Shown here: positions 23,553-33,123 of the stretch, in pieces
How the letters are laid out: every line of letters begins with the position of its first letter
Numbering within the stretch: position 1 is the stretch's first letter
Source: Asanoa ferruginea
Lineage (GTDB): Bacteria > Actinomycetota > Actinomycetes > Mycobacteriales > Micromonosporaceae
Assembly: GCF_003387075.1 (NCBI RefSeq)
Contig: NZ_QUMQ01000001.1
Coordinates: 2,480,001-2,544,000, forward strand
Direction: 5' to 3'
Length of the DNA stretch: 64,000 bases
The notes under the pieces: model-generated
Seen by the model: only the letters and a program-made list of their open reading frames with translations
The model's database searches: none
What the model was told of the DNA's origin: nothing
Position numbers and translations under genes: made by a program

Positions 23553-24332
23553 GTGAGCGTGCTGCAACGCTTCGAGAAGCGTTTGGAAGGCCTGGTCGAA
23601 GGGGCCTTCGCCAAGGTGTTCAAGGGGGTCGTCCACCCTGTGGAGATCCTCAACGCCATGCAGCGGGAGGCGGAGGCGCACAAGGCTATCCTGGCCGGCG
23701 GGCGGACTCTGGTGCCCAACCGCTACGTGATTGATCTATCTCCCTACGACCACAGCCGGCTCGCGCCTTATGCGGCCGCGCTCGCCCAGGAGCTCGCGCA
23801 GTCGCAAGCCGAGTTCATCGGCGAGCAGGCGTGGACTGTCTACGGCGACGTGATCGTCGAGATCGAGCGGGGCGACGGCCTGGACACCGGGATGTTCCGG
23901 GTCACGGCCGAGGTCTACACCGGCGGCGATGTCGCGCCGGTGCAGCAGGGCTACGACGCGCCCGGCGGTGGTGGGGGCTACCAGCAGCCCTACGACCAGG
24001 GCTACGGCCAGCCGCCGATGCACGGTGGTGGCGGCGGCGGTGCCGGCGGGCGCAACATCCGCCTGGTCTCCGGCGACGGCCGCACCTACCCGTTGCAGAT
24101 GGGCTCGACCGTGATCGGCCGTGGCGACCAGGCCAACCTGCGCCTGCCCGACGTCGGCATCTCGCGGCGACACGCCCGACTCGACTTCGATGGTGCACAG
24201 GTCGTGCTCACCGACCTCGGTTCGACCAACGGCACGATGGTCAACGGCCAGCGCGTCTCGGCCGTGGCGCTCAACCCCGGCGACATGATCCAGCTCGGCA
24301 CCACGACACTGACGTTCCGCGTGGACGGTTAG
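23553..24332 (+). CDS. fhaA: FhaA: DUF3662 plus FHA domain protein
   Basis: 259 residues. The N-terminal DUF3662 domain (QRFEKRLEGLVEGAFAKVFK, then HPVEILNAMQREAE and VPNRYVIDLSPYDH) ends near residue 125. A Gly/Gln/Tyr-rich linker follows (YDQGYGQPPMHGGGG). The C-terminal FHA domain contains GSTVIGRGDQANLRLPD, the pThr-binding ISRRHARL and LGSTNGTMVNG. In mycobacteria FhaA binds phosphorylated MviN and PknB-phosphorylated partners and regulates peptidoglycan precursor export at poles and septa. First gene of an operon with fhaB, pstP, rodA, pbpA, pknA and pknB. The start is GTG 23553, with a strong GAGGAG site. Confidence 0.95.
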   Translation: MSVLQRFEKRLEGLVEGAFAKVFKGVVHPVEILNAMQREAEAHKAILAGGRTLVPNRYVIDLSPYDHSRLAPYAAALAQELAQSQAEFIGEQAWTVYGDVIVEIERGDGLDTGMFRVTAEVYTGGDVAPVQQGYDAPGGGGGYQQPYDQGYGQPPMHGGGGGGAGGRNIRLVSGDGRTYPLQMGSTVIGRGDQANLRLPDVGISRRHARLDFDGAQVVLTDLGSTNGTMVNGQRVSAVALNPGDMIQLGTTTLTFRVDG

Positions 24333-24336
24333 CCCG

Positions 24337-24822
24337 TTGGCCGGAGATTTCGTCGTCGAGGTCGCCCGGATCGGATTCCTCATTCTGCTGTGGATCTTCG
24401 TGTTCACAGTCGTGGGTGTGATCCGGCGCGACCTCTTCGCCGGGGCCCGATCAAGTCGGTTGGTCGCCGCACCACGGGGGGTTGGTGCGTCTTCCGGTCA
24501 CGCGCGTCCGGCGAAGGTGAAGCGAGGCCGCGCGGCTCACCAGCTTGTGGTGACCGCGGGCCAGCTCGCCGGGACGCGAATCACGCTCGGTGATGGTCAG
24601 ATTACGATCGGCCGTGCCGAAGACTCGACACTGGTGATTACCGACGATTACGCGTCGGCACGTCACGCCCGACTTGTTCCCAGGTCAGGGCAGTGGTTCG
24701 TAGAAGACCTGGGCTCGACGAACGGGACGTATCTCGATCGCGCTAAGGTCACCGGACCGACCCCCGTCCCCCTCGGCGTGCCGATCCGCATCGGCCGCAC
24801 TTCACTCGAGTTACGGCCATGA
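24337..24822 (+). CDS. fhaB: FhaB/FipA: membrane-anchored FHA domain protein
   Basis: 161 residues: one N-terminal membrane helix (IGFLILLWIFVFTVVGVI), a basic linker (RPAKVKRGRA), and an FHA domain with ITIGRAEDSTLVI, YASARHARL and DLGSTNGTYLD. In mycobacteria FipA bridges FtsZ and FtsQ when phosphorylated by PknA. The start at 24337 is a TTG, 4 bases after the fhaA stop, without a strong ribosome site, so coupling to fhaA is likely. It overlaps pstP by ATGA. Confidence 0.92.
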   Translation: MAGDFVVEVARIGFLILLWIFVFTVVGVIRRDLFAGARSSRLVAAPRGVGASSGHARPAKVKRGRAAHQLVVTAGQLAGTRITLGDGQITIGRAEDSTLVITDDYASARHARLVPRSGQWFVEDLGSTNGTYLDRAKVTGPTPVPLGVPIRIGRTSLELRP

Positions 24823-26273
24823 CACTGACACTGCGTTACGCGGCCCGCAGTGACCGCGGTCTGATCCGGGACGGAAATCAAGACTCCGTCTACGCCGGAC
24901 CGCGGCTGCTCGCCGTAGCCGACGGCATGGGCGGCATGGCCGCTGGTGACGTCGCGAGCAACATCGTCATCGGCGCCATGGCCCCGCTCGACGAGGACGT
25001 CCCTGGTGACGCCCTCGTCGACGCGCTGCGCACGGCCGTGGACACCGCCAACCAACAGCTCCGCGACACCGTCGATGCCAATCCGCAGCTCGAAGGCATG
25101 GGCACCACGCTCACCGCCATCCTGTTCTCGGGCAGCAAGATCGGCATGGTGCACATCGGTGACTCGCGGGCCTACATGATCCGTGATCGCGAGTTCGCGC
25201 AGATCACCAAAGACGACACCTATGTGCAGATGCTGGTCGACGAGGGCCGGATCAGCGCCGAGGAGGCGAGCAGCCACCCGCAACGGTCGCTGCTCACCCG
25301 CGCGCTCGACGGTCGCGACATCGACCCGGAATACTCCGTGCGCCAGGTGCTGGCCGGTGACCGCTATCTGATCTGCAGTGACGGGCTCTCCGGCGTGGTC
25401 AGCGCCGAGACCATCGCCGAGACGATGCGCGACTACACCGACCCGCAGCAGTGCGTCGAGCGGCTCGTGGCGCTCGCCCTGCGCGGCGGCGGCCCCGACA
25501 ACATCACCGTGGTCGTCGCCGACGCGACCGACCAGGACATCGTCGAGGCGGCGCCGATCGTCGGCGGCGCGGCGGCGCGCGACCGGGGCAACACGACCGC
25601 GGCCTCTGACACGCCGGCCGCACGCGCGTCGGCGGCGCTCTCCGCTCCGCGCGCACCGGTGCCCGACCAGAACCTGCCCGCCGAGGCCAACGGCCGCAGC
25701 GGCGCACACGAAGACGACGGTGAGCGGCGTCGCCGCCGGCCGCTGCGCACCGCGGCTCTGCTCGGCGTGCTGCTGATCATCCTGGGCGGCGGCCTGTGGG
25801 CCGGCTGGCGGGTCACCCAGCACCAGTTCTATGTCGGCGCTACCGAAGAGGGCCAGCTCGCGGTGTTCCGCGGCGTGCCCGGCCAGATCGCCGGCGTCGA
25901 CCTGTCGAGCGTCCAGTCCACCAGCGCGACCAAGATCGACGACCTCACCGCGGTCGCGCAGGAGCGGGTCAAGCAGGGCATCCAGGCCGACAGCGAGGCC
26001 GACGCCCAGCGCCGGCTCGCCGAGTTGACCACCGACGACCCGACCAACCCCAACTTGAAGCCGGCGTGCCCCGGCACGCCGACGCCGACCCCGGTCGCCG
26101 ACCCGACCGACTCGGCGACCCAGCCGCCGGTCAACCCGACCGCCACCCCGACCGGCGTCGCACCGACGACCGGCATCGGCGCACCCACCTCCTCGGCCTC
26201 GGGGCCCGACGTGCCGCCGACCGACACCGTGCCGCCCGTCATCGATCCGGCCGACTGCCGGCCGTCCGACTGA
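24819..26273 (+). CDS. pstP: PstP: PP2C-type Ser/Thr protein phosphatase
   Basis: 484 residues. The PP2C domain (1-240) has metal-ligand motifs RDGNQDSVYAG, VADGMGGMAAGD, GDSRAYMI, LICSDGLSGVV and GGPDNITVVV. A linker leads to a single membrane helix (ALLGVLLIILGGGLWAGW, about 308-326). The outer part is about 155 residues with a Thr/Pro-rich tail, longer than the mycobacterial form. It dephosphorylates PknA/PknB and their substrates, resetting cell-wall and division signalling. It overlaps fhaB (ATGA) and is followed by rodA 4 bases after the stop. Confidence 0.95.
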   Translation: MTLTLRYAARSDRGLIRDGNQDSVYAGPRLLAVADGMGGMAAGDVASNIVIGAMAPLDEDVPGDALVDALRTAVDTANQQLRDTVDANPQLEGMGTTLTAILFSGSKIGMVHIGDSRAYMIRDREFAQITKDDTYVQMLVDEGRISAEEASSHPQRSLLTRALDGRDIDPEYSVRQVLAGDRYLICSDGLSGVVSAETIAETMRDYTDPQQCVERLVALALRGGGPDNITVVVADATDQDIVEAAPIVGGAAARDRGNTTAASDTPAARASAALSAPRAPVPDQNLPAEANGRSGAHEDDGERRRRRPLRTAALLGVLLIILGGGLWAGWRVTQHQFYVGATEEGQLAVFRGVPGQIAGVDLSSVQSTSATKIDDLTAVAQERVKQGIQADSEADAQRRLAELTTDDPTNPNLKPACPGTPTPTPVADPTDSATQPPVNPTATPTGVAPTTGIGAPTSSASGPDVPPTDTVPPVIDPADCRPSD

Positions 26274-26277
26274 CATC

Positions 26278-27771
26278 GTGAGTTCGCAGGCCGGTTCGGT
26301 TAACACACCCGCAGCGACGGGTGAGCTTCCGCGTGTCCGTGACGTGCAGACGCGCCGCAACGCCGAACTCGCCCTGCTCGGCTTCGCGATGGCGCTGGTG
26401 GCCGCCTACAGCGCGACCATCCAGCTCACCATGTTCGACACGATCACCGGCACCTTCTGGGTGCCGGCGGCCATCCTCAGCGCGCTGTTCCTCGGCCTGC
26501 ACCTGGTGGTCCGCTACACGGCGCCCTATGCGGACCCGGCGCTGATCCCGGCCGTCGCGCTGCTCAACGGCATCGGTGTGGCGTTCCTGCGCCGGCTCGA
26601 CCTGGCCGACGTGCCGGCCGCCGAACGACTCAACTACCCGATCTTCTCGGGTACGGGTGGCCGCCAGCTCGCGTGGACGCTGATCGCGGTCGTGTGCGCC
26701 GCGATCGTGCTGCTGATCGTCAAGGACCACCGGGCGATCTCGCGCTACGCGTACACCCTGGGTCTTGCCGGTATTGTCCTGGTTTTGATCCCGGCTCTGC
26801 TGCCCAACCGGTTCTCCGAGATCAACGGCGCCAAGCTGTGGATCAGGATCGGCGGCTTCCAGATCCAGCCCGGTGAGTTCGCGAAGCTGGCGCTGCTCGC
26901 CTTCTTCGCCTACTACCTGGTCCGCAAGCGGGAAGTGCTCTCGCTCGCGAGCCGGCGGGTGCTCGGCGTCGACTTCCCGCGCGGCCGCGACCTCGGCCCG
27001 GTCATCGCGGTCTGGGCGGTCAGCCTCCTGGTGCTGATCTTCGAGAAAGACCTCGGCACCTCACTGCTCTACTTCGGCATGTTCGTGGTCACGCTCTACA
27101 TCGCCACCGAGCGGGTGAGCTGGCTGATCATCGGTCTGCTGCTGTTCTTCGGTGGTGCATACAGCGCCTACCTGCTCGGCGCCTCGGTCGGCGGCCCGTT
27201 CGCCAACTTCTACCAGCGCGCCGAGATCTGGCTCGACCCGTTCTCCGACCCCTACGAGCGCGGCTACCAACTCGTGCAGTCGCTGCTGGGCCTCGGCAGC
27301 GGCGGGTTGTTCGGCACCGGGCCGGGCGGGGGGCAGCCGAGCAAGATCCCCGAGGTGCACAACGACTTCATCTTCGCCGGGCTCGGCGAGGAGATCGGCC
27401 TGTTCGGGCTCTCCGCGCTGCTGATCATCTACCTGTTGATCGTCCAGCGCGGCCTGCGCGCGGGTCTCGCGGTCCGCGACTCGTTCGGCAAGCTGCTCGC
27501 CGGCGGCCTCGCGTTCACGCTGGCCCTCCAGGTGTTCGTGATCGTGGGCGGGATCAGCCGGCTGATCCCGTTGACCGGTCAGACAACGCCGTTCCTGTCC
27601 GCCGGTGGTTCGTCGTTGATGGCCAACTGGATGCTCATAGCGGTGTTGTTGCGGGTCTCCGATGCCGCGCGCCGCCCGGTCGACGGCTCGGTTTCGGCGC
27701 GGCCGAGCGGCGCGACAGCGAGCGCTCCCGCGCAGTTGCACGGGGCGCCCACGGAGGTGATCAAGCCGTGA
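26278..27771 (+). CDS. rodA: RodA: SEDS peptidoglycan glycosyltransferase
   Basis: 497 residues with about 10-12 membrane helices. SEDS motifs include GAKLWIRIGGFQIQPGEFAK, the conserved FEKDLGTSLLYF (Asp of the glycosyltransferase site), YERGYQLVQSLLGLGSGGLF, PEVHNDFIFAGLGEEIGLFG and the C-terminal LIPLTGQTTPFLSAGGSSL. It polymerises lipid II for elongation or polar growth with its partner PBP encoded next. GTG 26278 starts 4 bases after pstP; there is no strong ribosome site. The stop overlaps the pbpA start (GTGA). Confidence 0.96.
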   Translation: MSSQAGSVNTPAATGELPRVRDVQTRRNAELALLGFAMALVAAYSATIQLTMFDTITGTFWVPAAILSALFLGLHLVVRYTAPYADPALIPAVALLNGIGVAFLRRLDLADVPAAERLNYPIFSGTGGRQLAWTLIAVVCAAIVLLIVKDHRAISRYAYTLGLAGIVLVLIPALLPNRFSEINGAKLWIRIGGFQIQPGEFAKLALLAFFAYYLVRKREVLSLASRRVLGVDFPRGRDLGPVIAVWAVSLLVLIFEKDLGTSLLYFGMFVVTLYIATERVSWLIIGLLLFFGGAYSAYLLGASVGGPFANFYQRAEIWLDPFSDPYERGYQLVQSLLGLGSGGLFGTGPGGGQPSKIPEVHNDFIFAGLGEEIGLFGLSALLIIYLLIVQRGLRAGLAVRDSFGKLLAGGLAFTLALQVFVIVGGISRLIPLTGQTTPFLSAGGSSLMANWMLIAVLLRVSDAARRPVDGSVSARPSGATASAPAQLHGAPTEVIKP

Positions 27772-29276
27772 ACGCACCGTTGCGCCGGGTCGGCGTCGTC
27801 GTCCTGGTTCTCTTCGCGCTGCTCTTCGCCAACCTCAACTGGGTGCAGGCCTACAAGGCCGACGAATACCGCAACAGCGACTACAACGGCCGGGTCCAGG
27901 TCGCCGAATACGAGCGGGAGCGCGGGGTCATCGAGGCCGGCCGCACCGCGCTGGCGACCAGCAAGCCCACCGACGGCGAGCTCAAATACATCCGGCAGTA
28001 CCCCGCCGGCGAGGCCTACGCCCACGTCGTCGGCTACAACCCGGTCAACCTGGCGGCCACCGGCATCGAGCGCACCGAAGACGAGTTCCTCGCCGGCACC
28101 TCCGACGCGCTGGTCGCCGACCGGATCTCCGACCTGTGGACCGGCGAGAAGACGCCGGGCGGCAGCGTGCTGCTCAGCCTCTCGAAGCGGGCACAGGAGA
28201 CGGCGTTCAAGGAGCTGACCAACAACCGGGTCGGCGTCGACAAGGGTGCGGCCATCGCGCTCGACCCGCGCACCGGTGCCGTCCAGGCGCTGGTCTCGAT
28301 GCCCAGCTTCGACCCCAACCCCCTGGTCAGCCACGACACCGACGCCGCCACGAAGGCCTACGACAAGCTCGACAGCGACCCCGACAAGCCGCTGATCAAC
28401 CGGGCGCTGAGCGAGACCTACCCGCCCGGCTCGACGTTCAAGGTGATCGACGCCGCGGCGGCGCTGGAGAGCGGCTACACCAAGGACACGAAGATCCCGG
28501 CCGGCCCGGTCTACCGGGCGCCGACCTCGGGCAGCGACATCCGCAACGCGGCCGCGTCGATCTGCCCCGGCGCCGAGGTCACCCTCGACGACGCGCTCAC
28601 CGAGTCGTGCAACACCGGCTTCGCCCAGCTCGCGGTCAAGCTCGGCGCCGACAAGATCAAGTCGGAGGCGCAGAAGTTCGGCTTCGGCCAGACCGACCTG
28701 ACCTGTGGCCGGCTCAACGCCGAGGGCCTGCCGGTCGCCACCAGTGAGACCGGCGACATCAAGAACCCCGACGGCGGCGACGACCCGGCCGCGCTGGCCC
28801 AGTCCGGCATCGGGCAGAACAACGTCCGCATGACGCCGATGCAGGGTGCGCTGATCGCCGCCGCGGTCGCCAACAACGGCAAGCAGATGCGCCCCTACCT
28901 GGTGCAGAAGCTGCTCGGGCCCGACCGCACCACCTCGCACTACACGGTCACCCCGAAGGAGCTCAACGGCTCCGTTGTCTCCCCGCAGGTGGCCGGCGAC
29001 CTGCGCGACATGATGGAACACGTCGTGGAGAGCGGCACCGGCCGCAACGCCCAGATCGACGGCTTCACCGTCGGCGGCAAGACCGGCACCGCGCAGTCCG
29101 CGCCCGATCGCAAGGACCACGGCTGGTTCATCGGCTTCGCGCTCAACAAGCAGGGCACCCCGATCAGCGCGGTCGCCGTGTTCCTCCAGGAGGCCGGCAG
29201 CGGCGGCAGCGCCGAGGCGGCCCGCATCGGCGGCCAGATCATGCGCGCGGTGGTCACCGACGCGGAGGGCAGCTAG
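27768..29276 (+). CDS. pbpA: PbpA: class B penicillin-binding protein (transpeptidase)
   Basis: 502 residues: N-terminal membrane helix (VGVVVLVLFALLFANLNWV), a pedestal domain, then the transpeptidase with active-site Ser222 in STFK, SCN (280-282) and KTG (438-440). Length and motifs are normal. It crosslinks peptidoglycan made by RodA and in mycobacteria is phosphorylated by PknB. The start codon GTG overlaps the rodA stop, so both subunits of the SEDS-PBP pair are coupled. The next gene, pknA, begins directly after the TAG. Confidence 0.96.
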   Translation: MNAPLRRVGVVVLVLFALLFANLNWVQAYKADEYRNSDYNGRVQVAEYERERGVIEAGRTALATSKPTDGELKYIRQYPAGEAYAHVVGYNPVNLAATGIERTEDEFLAGTSDALVADRISDLWTGEKTPGGSVLLSLSKRAQETAFKELTNNRVGVDKGAAIALDPRTGAVQALVSMPSFDPNPLVSHDTDAATKAYDKLDSDPDKPLINRALSETYPPGSTFKVIDAAAALESGYTKDTKIPAGPVYRAPTSGSDIRNAAASICPGAEVTLDDALTESCNTGFAQLAVKLGADKIKSEAQKFGFGQTDLTCGRLNAEGLPVATSETGDIKNPDGGDDPAALAQSGIGQNNVRMTPMQGALIAAAVANNGKQMRPYLVQKLLGPDRTTSHYTVTPKELNGSVVSPQVAGDLRDMMEHVVESGTGRNAQIDGFTVGGKTGTAQSAPDRKDHGWFIGFALNKQGTPISAVAVFLQEAGSGGSAEAARIGGQIMRAVVTDAEGS

Positions 29277-30644
29277 GTGATCAGTCCCGGTGTCATGCTC
29301 GGCGGCCGATACCGGCTCGACGAGCGCATCGCCGGCGGCGGAATGGGCGATGTCTGGCGGGCCACCGACGAGGTGCTCGGCCGCACGGTCGCCGTGAAGA
29401 TCCTGCTGCCCGCACTGCTCGAGGAGCCCGGCTTCGCCGCGCGGTTCCGGGGCGAGGCCCGCACGATGGCCACCATCAACCACCCGGGCGTGGTCGACGT
29501 CTACGACTACGGCAGCGACCAGCAGATCGCGTTCCTGGTGATGGAATACGTCGAGGGCGACGCGCTGTCACGCACGCTGAGCCGGGTCGGCCGGCTCACC
29601 CCGGCCCGCACGATGGCGCTGGTCGCCCAGGCCGCCGACGCGCTGCAGGCGGCACACGAGAAGGGCATCGTGCACCGCGACGTCAAGCCCGGCAACCTGC
29701 TCGTACGCCCCAACGGCACGCTCGTGCTGACCGACTTCGGCATCGCCCGCTCGGCGATGGTCGGGCAGCTCACCGCGGCCGGCTCGGTGCTCGGCACCGC
29801 CTCATACATCTCACCGGAGCAGGCGGCCGGCGCGATCGCCACGCCCTCCTCCGACGTCTACGCCCTCGGCGTGGTGGCCTACCAGTGCCTTTCCGGGCGC
29901 CGGCCGTTCGAGGGCGACAACCCGCTCGAGATCGCGATGAAGCACGTCCGGGAGAGCGCCCGACCGCTGCCGGGCGACATCCCGCCGGCCATCCGGTCGA
30001 TCGTCGAGCGGGCGATGGCCAAGGACCCGGCCGCCCGCTGGCCCACCGCGTCGGCGTTCTCGGCCGTCTCCCGGCAGGCGGCGGCCACCCTCGCCGCGCC
30101 GGCACAGCAGCAGCCGCACCGGCCGATGTCGCCGCCGACCGCCGCGCCCAAGGCCGGGCCGGTCTCCGGGGCGCCGGCGTCGCCCGCGTTGGCACAGAGC
30201 GGGCGGGCCGCCGTGCCCGGCCCGGCCGCGCCCCGCGGCGGCACCCCGAACCCGCCCCACCCTGCCCCGCCGCACCGGGTGCCGCCACCCGCGGTGAGCG
30301 GTCCACCGGCTCGGCCGGGCTACCCGAACGTGCCTACAAATCGGCCCCAAGCGCCCGCAGGATACGGTTACGCGTCGGTGCCCTCCGCCGCCGAACCAAG
30401 CAGTGGTGGGCGACGGCTACTGGTTGTGTTGGCAGTGATACTCGGCGTGCTTGTCCTGGTTTGCGCCGGTGTCATCTCCTACCAGCTCAGCGACCAAACA
30501 AACGGCGGAATGGCTCCCCTGGGGAAGGTAACGACCGCGCTTCATCTGCTCGACGGTGGAACCGACGCGGCAAATGCCCCGTACCGTCTTGCAGAGCGAA
30601 TCCTCCACAACGGGATGACGAGCGAAGGAATGTTGACGAGATGA
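29277..30644 (+). CDS. pknA: PknA-type membrane Ser/Thr protein kinase
   Basis: 455 residues. The kinase domain (about 12-270) carries the GGGMGDVW glycine loop, VAVKILLP Lys, HRDVKPGN catalytic loop, DFGIARS and SPEQ. A Pro/Ala-rich linker and one membrane helix (LLVVLAVILGVLVLVCAGVI, about 378-397) follow. The external tail is short and has no PASTA domains, as expected for PknA. The last about 45 codons have unusually many A/T third positions compared with the rest of the gene. GTG 29277 directly follows the pbpA stop. The stop overlaps the pknB start (ATGA). Confidence 0.93.
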   Translation: MISPGVMLGGRYRLDERIAGGGMGDVWRATDEVLGRTVAVKILLPALLEEPGFAARFRGEARTMATINHPGVVDVYDYGSDQQIAFLVMEYVEGDALSRTLSRVGRLTPARTMALVAQAADALQAAHEKGIVHRDVKPGNLLVRPNGTLVLTDFGIARSAMVGQLTAAGSVLGTASYISPEQAAGAIATPSSDVYALGVVAYQCLSGRRPFEGDNPLEIAMKHVRESARPLPGDIPPAIRSIVERAMAKDPAARWPTASAFSAVSRQAAATLAAPAQQQPHRPMSPPTAAPKAGPVSGAPASPALAQSGRAAVPGPAAPRGGTPNPPHPAPPHRVPPPAVSGPPARPGYPNVPTNRPQAPAGYGYASVPSAAEPSSGGRRLLVVLAVILGVLVLVCAGVISYQLSDQTNGGMAPLGKVTTALHLLDGGTDAANAPYRLAERILHNGMTSEGMLTR

Positions 30645-32464
30645 CGCAGGCCCGCCTGCTTGGTGGCAGGTATCAGGTCGGCGAGCTGCTCGGATATGGC
30701 GGCATGGCCGAGGTGCACCGTGGCCGCGACCTCCGGCTCGGTCGGGACGTCGCGATCAAGATGCTCCGCACCGATCTCGCCCGCGACGCGACGTTCCAGA
30801 TGCGGTTCCGCCGCGAGGCCCAGAACGCCGCCTCGCTCAACCACCCCGCGATCGTCGCCGTCTACGACACCGGCGAGGAGATCGCGCCGACCGGCGAGAC
30901 CCTGCCGTTCATCGTCATGGAGTTCGTCAACGGCCGCACCCTCAAAGAGGTGCTGGCCGCCGAGGGTCGGCTGATGCCGCGCCGGGCGATGGAGATCACC
31001 GCCGACATCTGCGCCGCCCTCGAGTTCAGCCACCGGCACGGCATCATCCACCGCGACATCAAGCCCGGCAACGTGATGCTCACGCAAAACGGCCAGGTCA
31101 AGGTCATGGACTTCGGCATCGCCCGGGCCCTGGCCAGCGGCGCGACCACGATGACGCAGACCAGCGCGGTGATCGGCACGGCCCAATACCTCTCGCCCGA
31201 GCAGGCCCGGGGCGAGGCCGTCGACGCCCGCTCCGACGTCTACGCGGCCGGCTGTGTGCTCTTCGAACTGCTCTGCGGCCACCCGCCGTTCGTCGGCGAC
31301 AGCCCGGTCAGCGTCGCCTACCAGCACGTGCGGGAAGACCCGCGGGCGCCGAGCGAGATCAACCACGACGTGACGCCGCCGATCGACGCGATCGTGCTCA
31401 AGGCGCTCTCGAAGAACCCGCTCAACCGCTACCAGAGCGCCGGCGAGATGCGGGCCGACCTGCTGCGCGCGGCCAGCGGCCGGCCGGTCATGGCCACGCC
31501 GGTGATGCGCGATCAGGAGACCATGCCGATGGGCGCGGCCAACGCCGCGACCGCGACGGTCCGGCGGCCGCAGGGCGCGCCGACCCGCACGATCCCGGCC
31601 GCCCGGGTCGGTGACGCGCAACGGCGCAAGCGCTCCAACTGGGTGCTGGCCGTGCTGAGCGTGCTCGGCGTGCTGGCCGTGATCGCCCTGGTCGCGGGCC
31701 TGCTGGTGCAGGGTGCCCGGGGCGAGAAGGTCGACCTGACCTCGGTGATCGGCCAGCCGCTGACCGCCGCCCAGGCCACGCTCACCGGCCAGGGCCTGCG
31801 CGTCGAGCCGGTCCCGCAGGAGGCCGACAACTGCGAGAAGGACACGGTCACCAACCAGGACCCGCCGGCCGGCACCAAGGTCGAGAAGGCGAGCACGGTG
31901 CGGCTGACCGTGTGCGCCGGTCCCGGCACGGTGGTGGTTCCCGAGCTCAAGGGCCAGACCCGAGACGCCGCTGAGTCGCAGCTCGAGAAGCTCAAGCTCG
32001 TTCCGGTCTTCGACGAGGTCGACAGCTCGGTCACGAAGGACCAGGTGCTCAGCGTCGACAAGGTCAACACCTCGGTGAAGCCCGGCACCAAGATCAAGGT
32101 CCGGATCTCCAACGGACAGCTCGTCGCGGTTCCCCCGGTGGTCGGCCTCAAGAAGGATGCCGCCGAGGCCGTGCTGCGCAACGCCGGCTTCGACATGAAG
32201 GCCGTCGACGGACCGTTCGTGCAGGACCCCAGCCAGGTCGGCCAGGTCACCGCTCAGGATCCGGCCGGCAAGAAAGAGGCCAAGCGGGGTTCCACGGTGA
32301 CCGTCGAGGTCGCGGTGCTGGCCGACCCCGGCGACGACGAGCCGACCGGCACGCCGTCGACGCCACCGGGCAACAACGGCGGGATCGGCGACATCCTGCC
32401 GGGAATCGGCGGCGGAAACCCGATCATCGGCCAGTCCGACCGGCAGCACCGGTCGACGAAGTAA
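30641..32464 (+). CDS. pknB: PknB-type Ser/Thr protein kinase with three PASTA domains
   Basis: 607 residues. The kinase domain has GYGGMAEVHRG, VAIKMLRT, HRDIKPGN, DFGIARAL and an activation loop with TTMTQT before GTAQYLSPEQ, matching the autophosphorylated Thr cluster of mycobacterial PknB. The membrane helix is at about 333-357 (VLAVLSVLGVLAVIALVAGL). Outside are three PASTA units, starting near VDLTSVIGQPLT, VVVPELKGQTRD and VAVPPVVGLKKD; the mycobacterial protein has four. It senses muropeptide/lipid II and phosphorylates division and wall-synthesis proteins. The real start is ATG 30641, in a 4-base overlap with pknA. The acidic-Pro tail ends 4 bases before the convergent pabA stop. Confidence 0.96.
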   Translation: MTQARLLGGRYQVGELLGYGGMAEVHRGRDLRLGRDVAIKMLRTDLARDATFQMRFRREAQNAASLNHPAIVAVYDTGEEIAPTGETLPFIVMEFVNGRTLKEVLAAEGRLMPRRAMEITADICAALEFSHRHGIIHRDIKPGNVMLTQNGQVKVMDFGIARALASGATTMTQTSAVIGTAQYLSPEQARGEAVDARSDVYAAGCVLFELLCGHPPFVGDSPVSVAYQHVREDPRAPSEINHDVTPPIDAIVLKALSKNPLNRYQSAGEMRADLLRAASGRPVMATPVMRDQETMPMGAANAATATVRRPQGAPTRTIPAARVGDAQRRKRSNWVLAVLSVLGVLAVIALVAGLLVQGARGEKVDLTSVIGQPLTAAQATLTGQGLRVEPVPQEADNCEKDTVTNQDPPAGTKVEKASTVRLTVCAGPGTVVVPELKGQTRDAAESQLEKLKLVPVFDEVDSSVTKDQVLSVDKVNTSVKPGTKIKVRISNGQLVAVPPVVGLKKDAAEAVLRNAGFDMKAVDGPFVQDPSQVGQVTAQDPAGKKEAKRGSTVTVEVAVLADPGDDEPTGTPSTPPGNNGGIGDILPGIGGGNPIIGQSDRQHRSTK

Positions 32465-32468
32465 GCCG

Positions 32469-33119
32469 TCAGGCGGCCGCGAACGCCGCCCGGCGGCGGG
32501 CGTCGACCTCGGCCGAGAGCTCCGGCGCCCGCTCCAGGGCGTCGGGGTAGCCGCACGCGGCGAGCCAGTTGGCGAGCATCAGGTGGCCGCCCTCGGTGAG
32601 CACCGACTCGGGGTGGAACTGCACACCCTCGATCGGCAGCGTGCGGTGCCGCATCGCCATCACCACGCCGGACTCGGTCGCGCCGGTCACCTCGAGCTCG
32701 TCGGGCAGCGTCTCCGGCAGCACGGCGAGTGAGTGGTAGCGGGTCGCGGTGAACGGGTCGGGCAGCCCCTTGAGCACCCCGGTGCCCTGGTGGTGGACCA
32801 GCGACGTCTTGCCGTGCAGGAGTTCCGGGGCGCGGGTCACGGTGGCGCCGAACGCGGCACCGATCGCCTGGTGGCCCAGGCAGACGCCGAAGATGGGCAG
32901 CTCGCCCGCGTATTCCTTGATGACGTCGATGCAGATGCCGGCCCGCTCGGGAGTGCCCGGGCCGGGGGAGAGCAGCACGCCGGCGGCGCCGGAGCGGCCG
33001 ACGGCGGCGATCTCGATCTCGTCGTTGCGTCGCACGTCGCACTCGACGCCCAACTGGCCGAGATATTGCACCAGGTTGAAGACGAACGAGTCGTAGTTGT
33101 CGATCACCAGAACGCGCAT
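32469..33119 (-). CDS. pabA: Anthranilate / aminodeoxychorismate synthase glutamine amidotransferase subunit
   Basis: 216-residue class I glutamine amidotransferase. VLVIDNYDSFVFNLVQYL at the start, LLSPGPGTPERAG, the nucleophile loop GVCLGHQAIG (Cys near 81) and the VQFHPESVLT His/Glu pair are all intact. It releases ammonia from glutamine for a chorismate-using partner (folate or tryptophan branch); the partner subunit is not in the window. This is the same location as the trpG/pabA gene in mycobacterial origin regions. GAGGT precedes ATG 33119 by 7 bases. pabA versus trpG cannot be separated by sequence alone. Confidence 0.93.
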   Translation of the reverse strand: MRVLVIDNYDSFVFNLVQYLGQLGVECDVRRNDEIEIAAVGRSGAAGVLLSPGPGTPERAGICIDVIKEYAGELPIFGVCLGHQAIGAAFGATVTRAPELLHGKTSLVHHQGTGVLKGLPDPFTATRYHSLAVLPETLPDELEVTGATESGVVMAMRHRTLPIEGVQFHPESVLTEGGHLMLANWLAACGYPDALERAPELSAEVDARRRAAFAAA

Positions 33120-33123
33120 GGCG

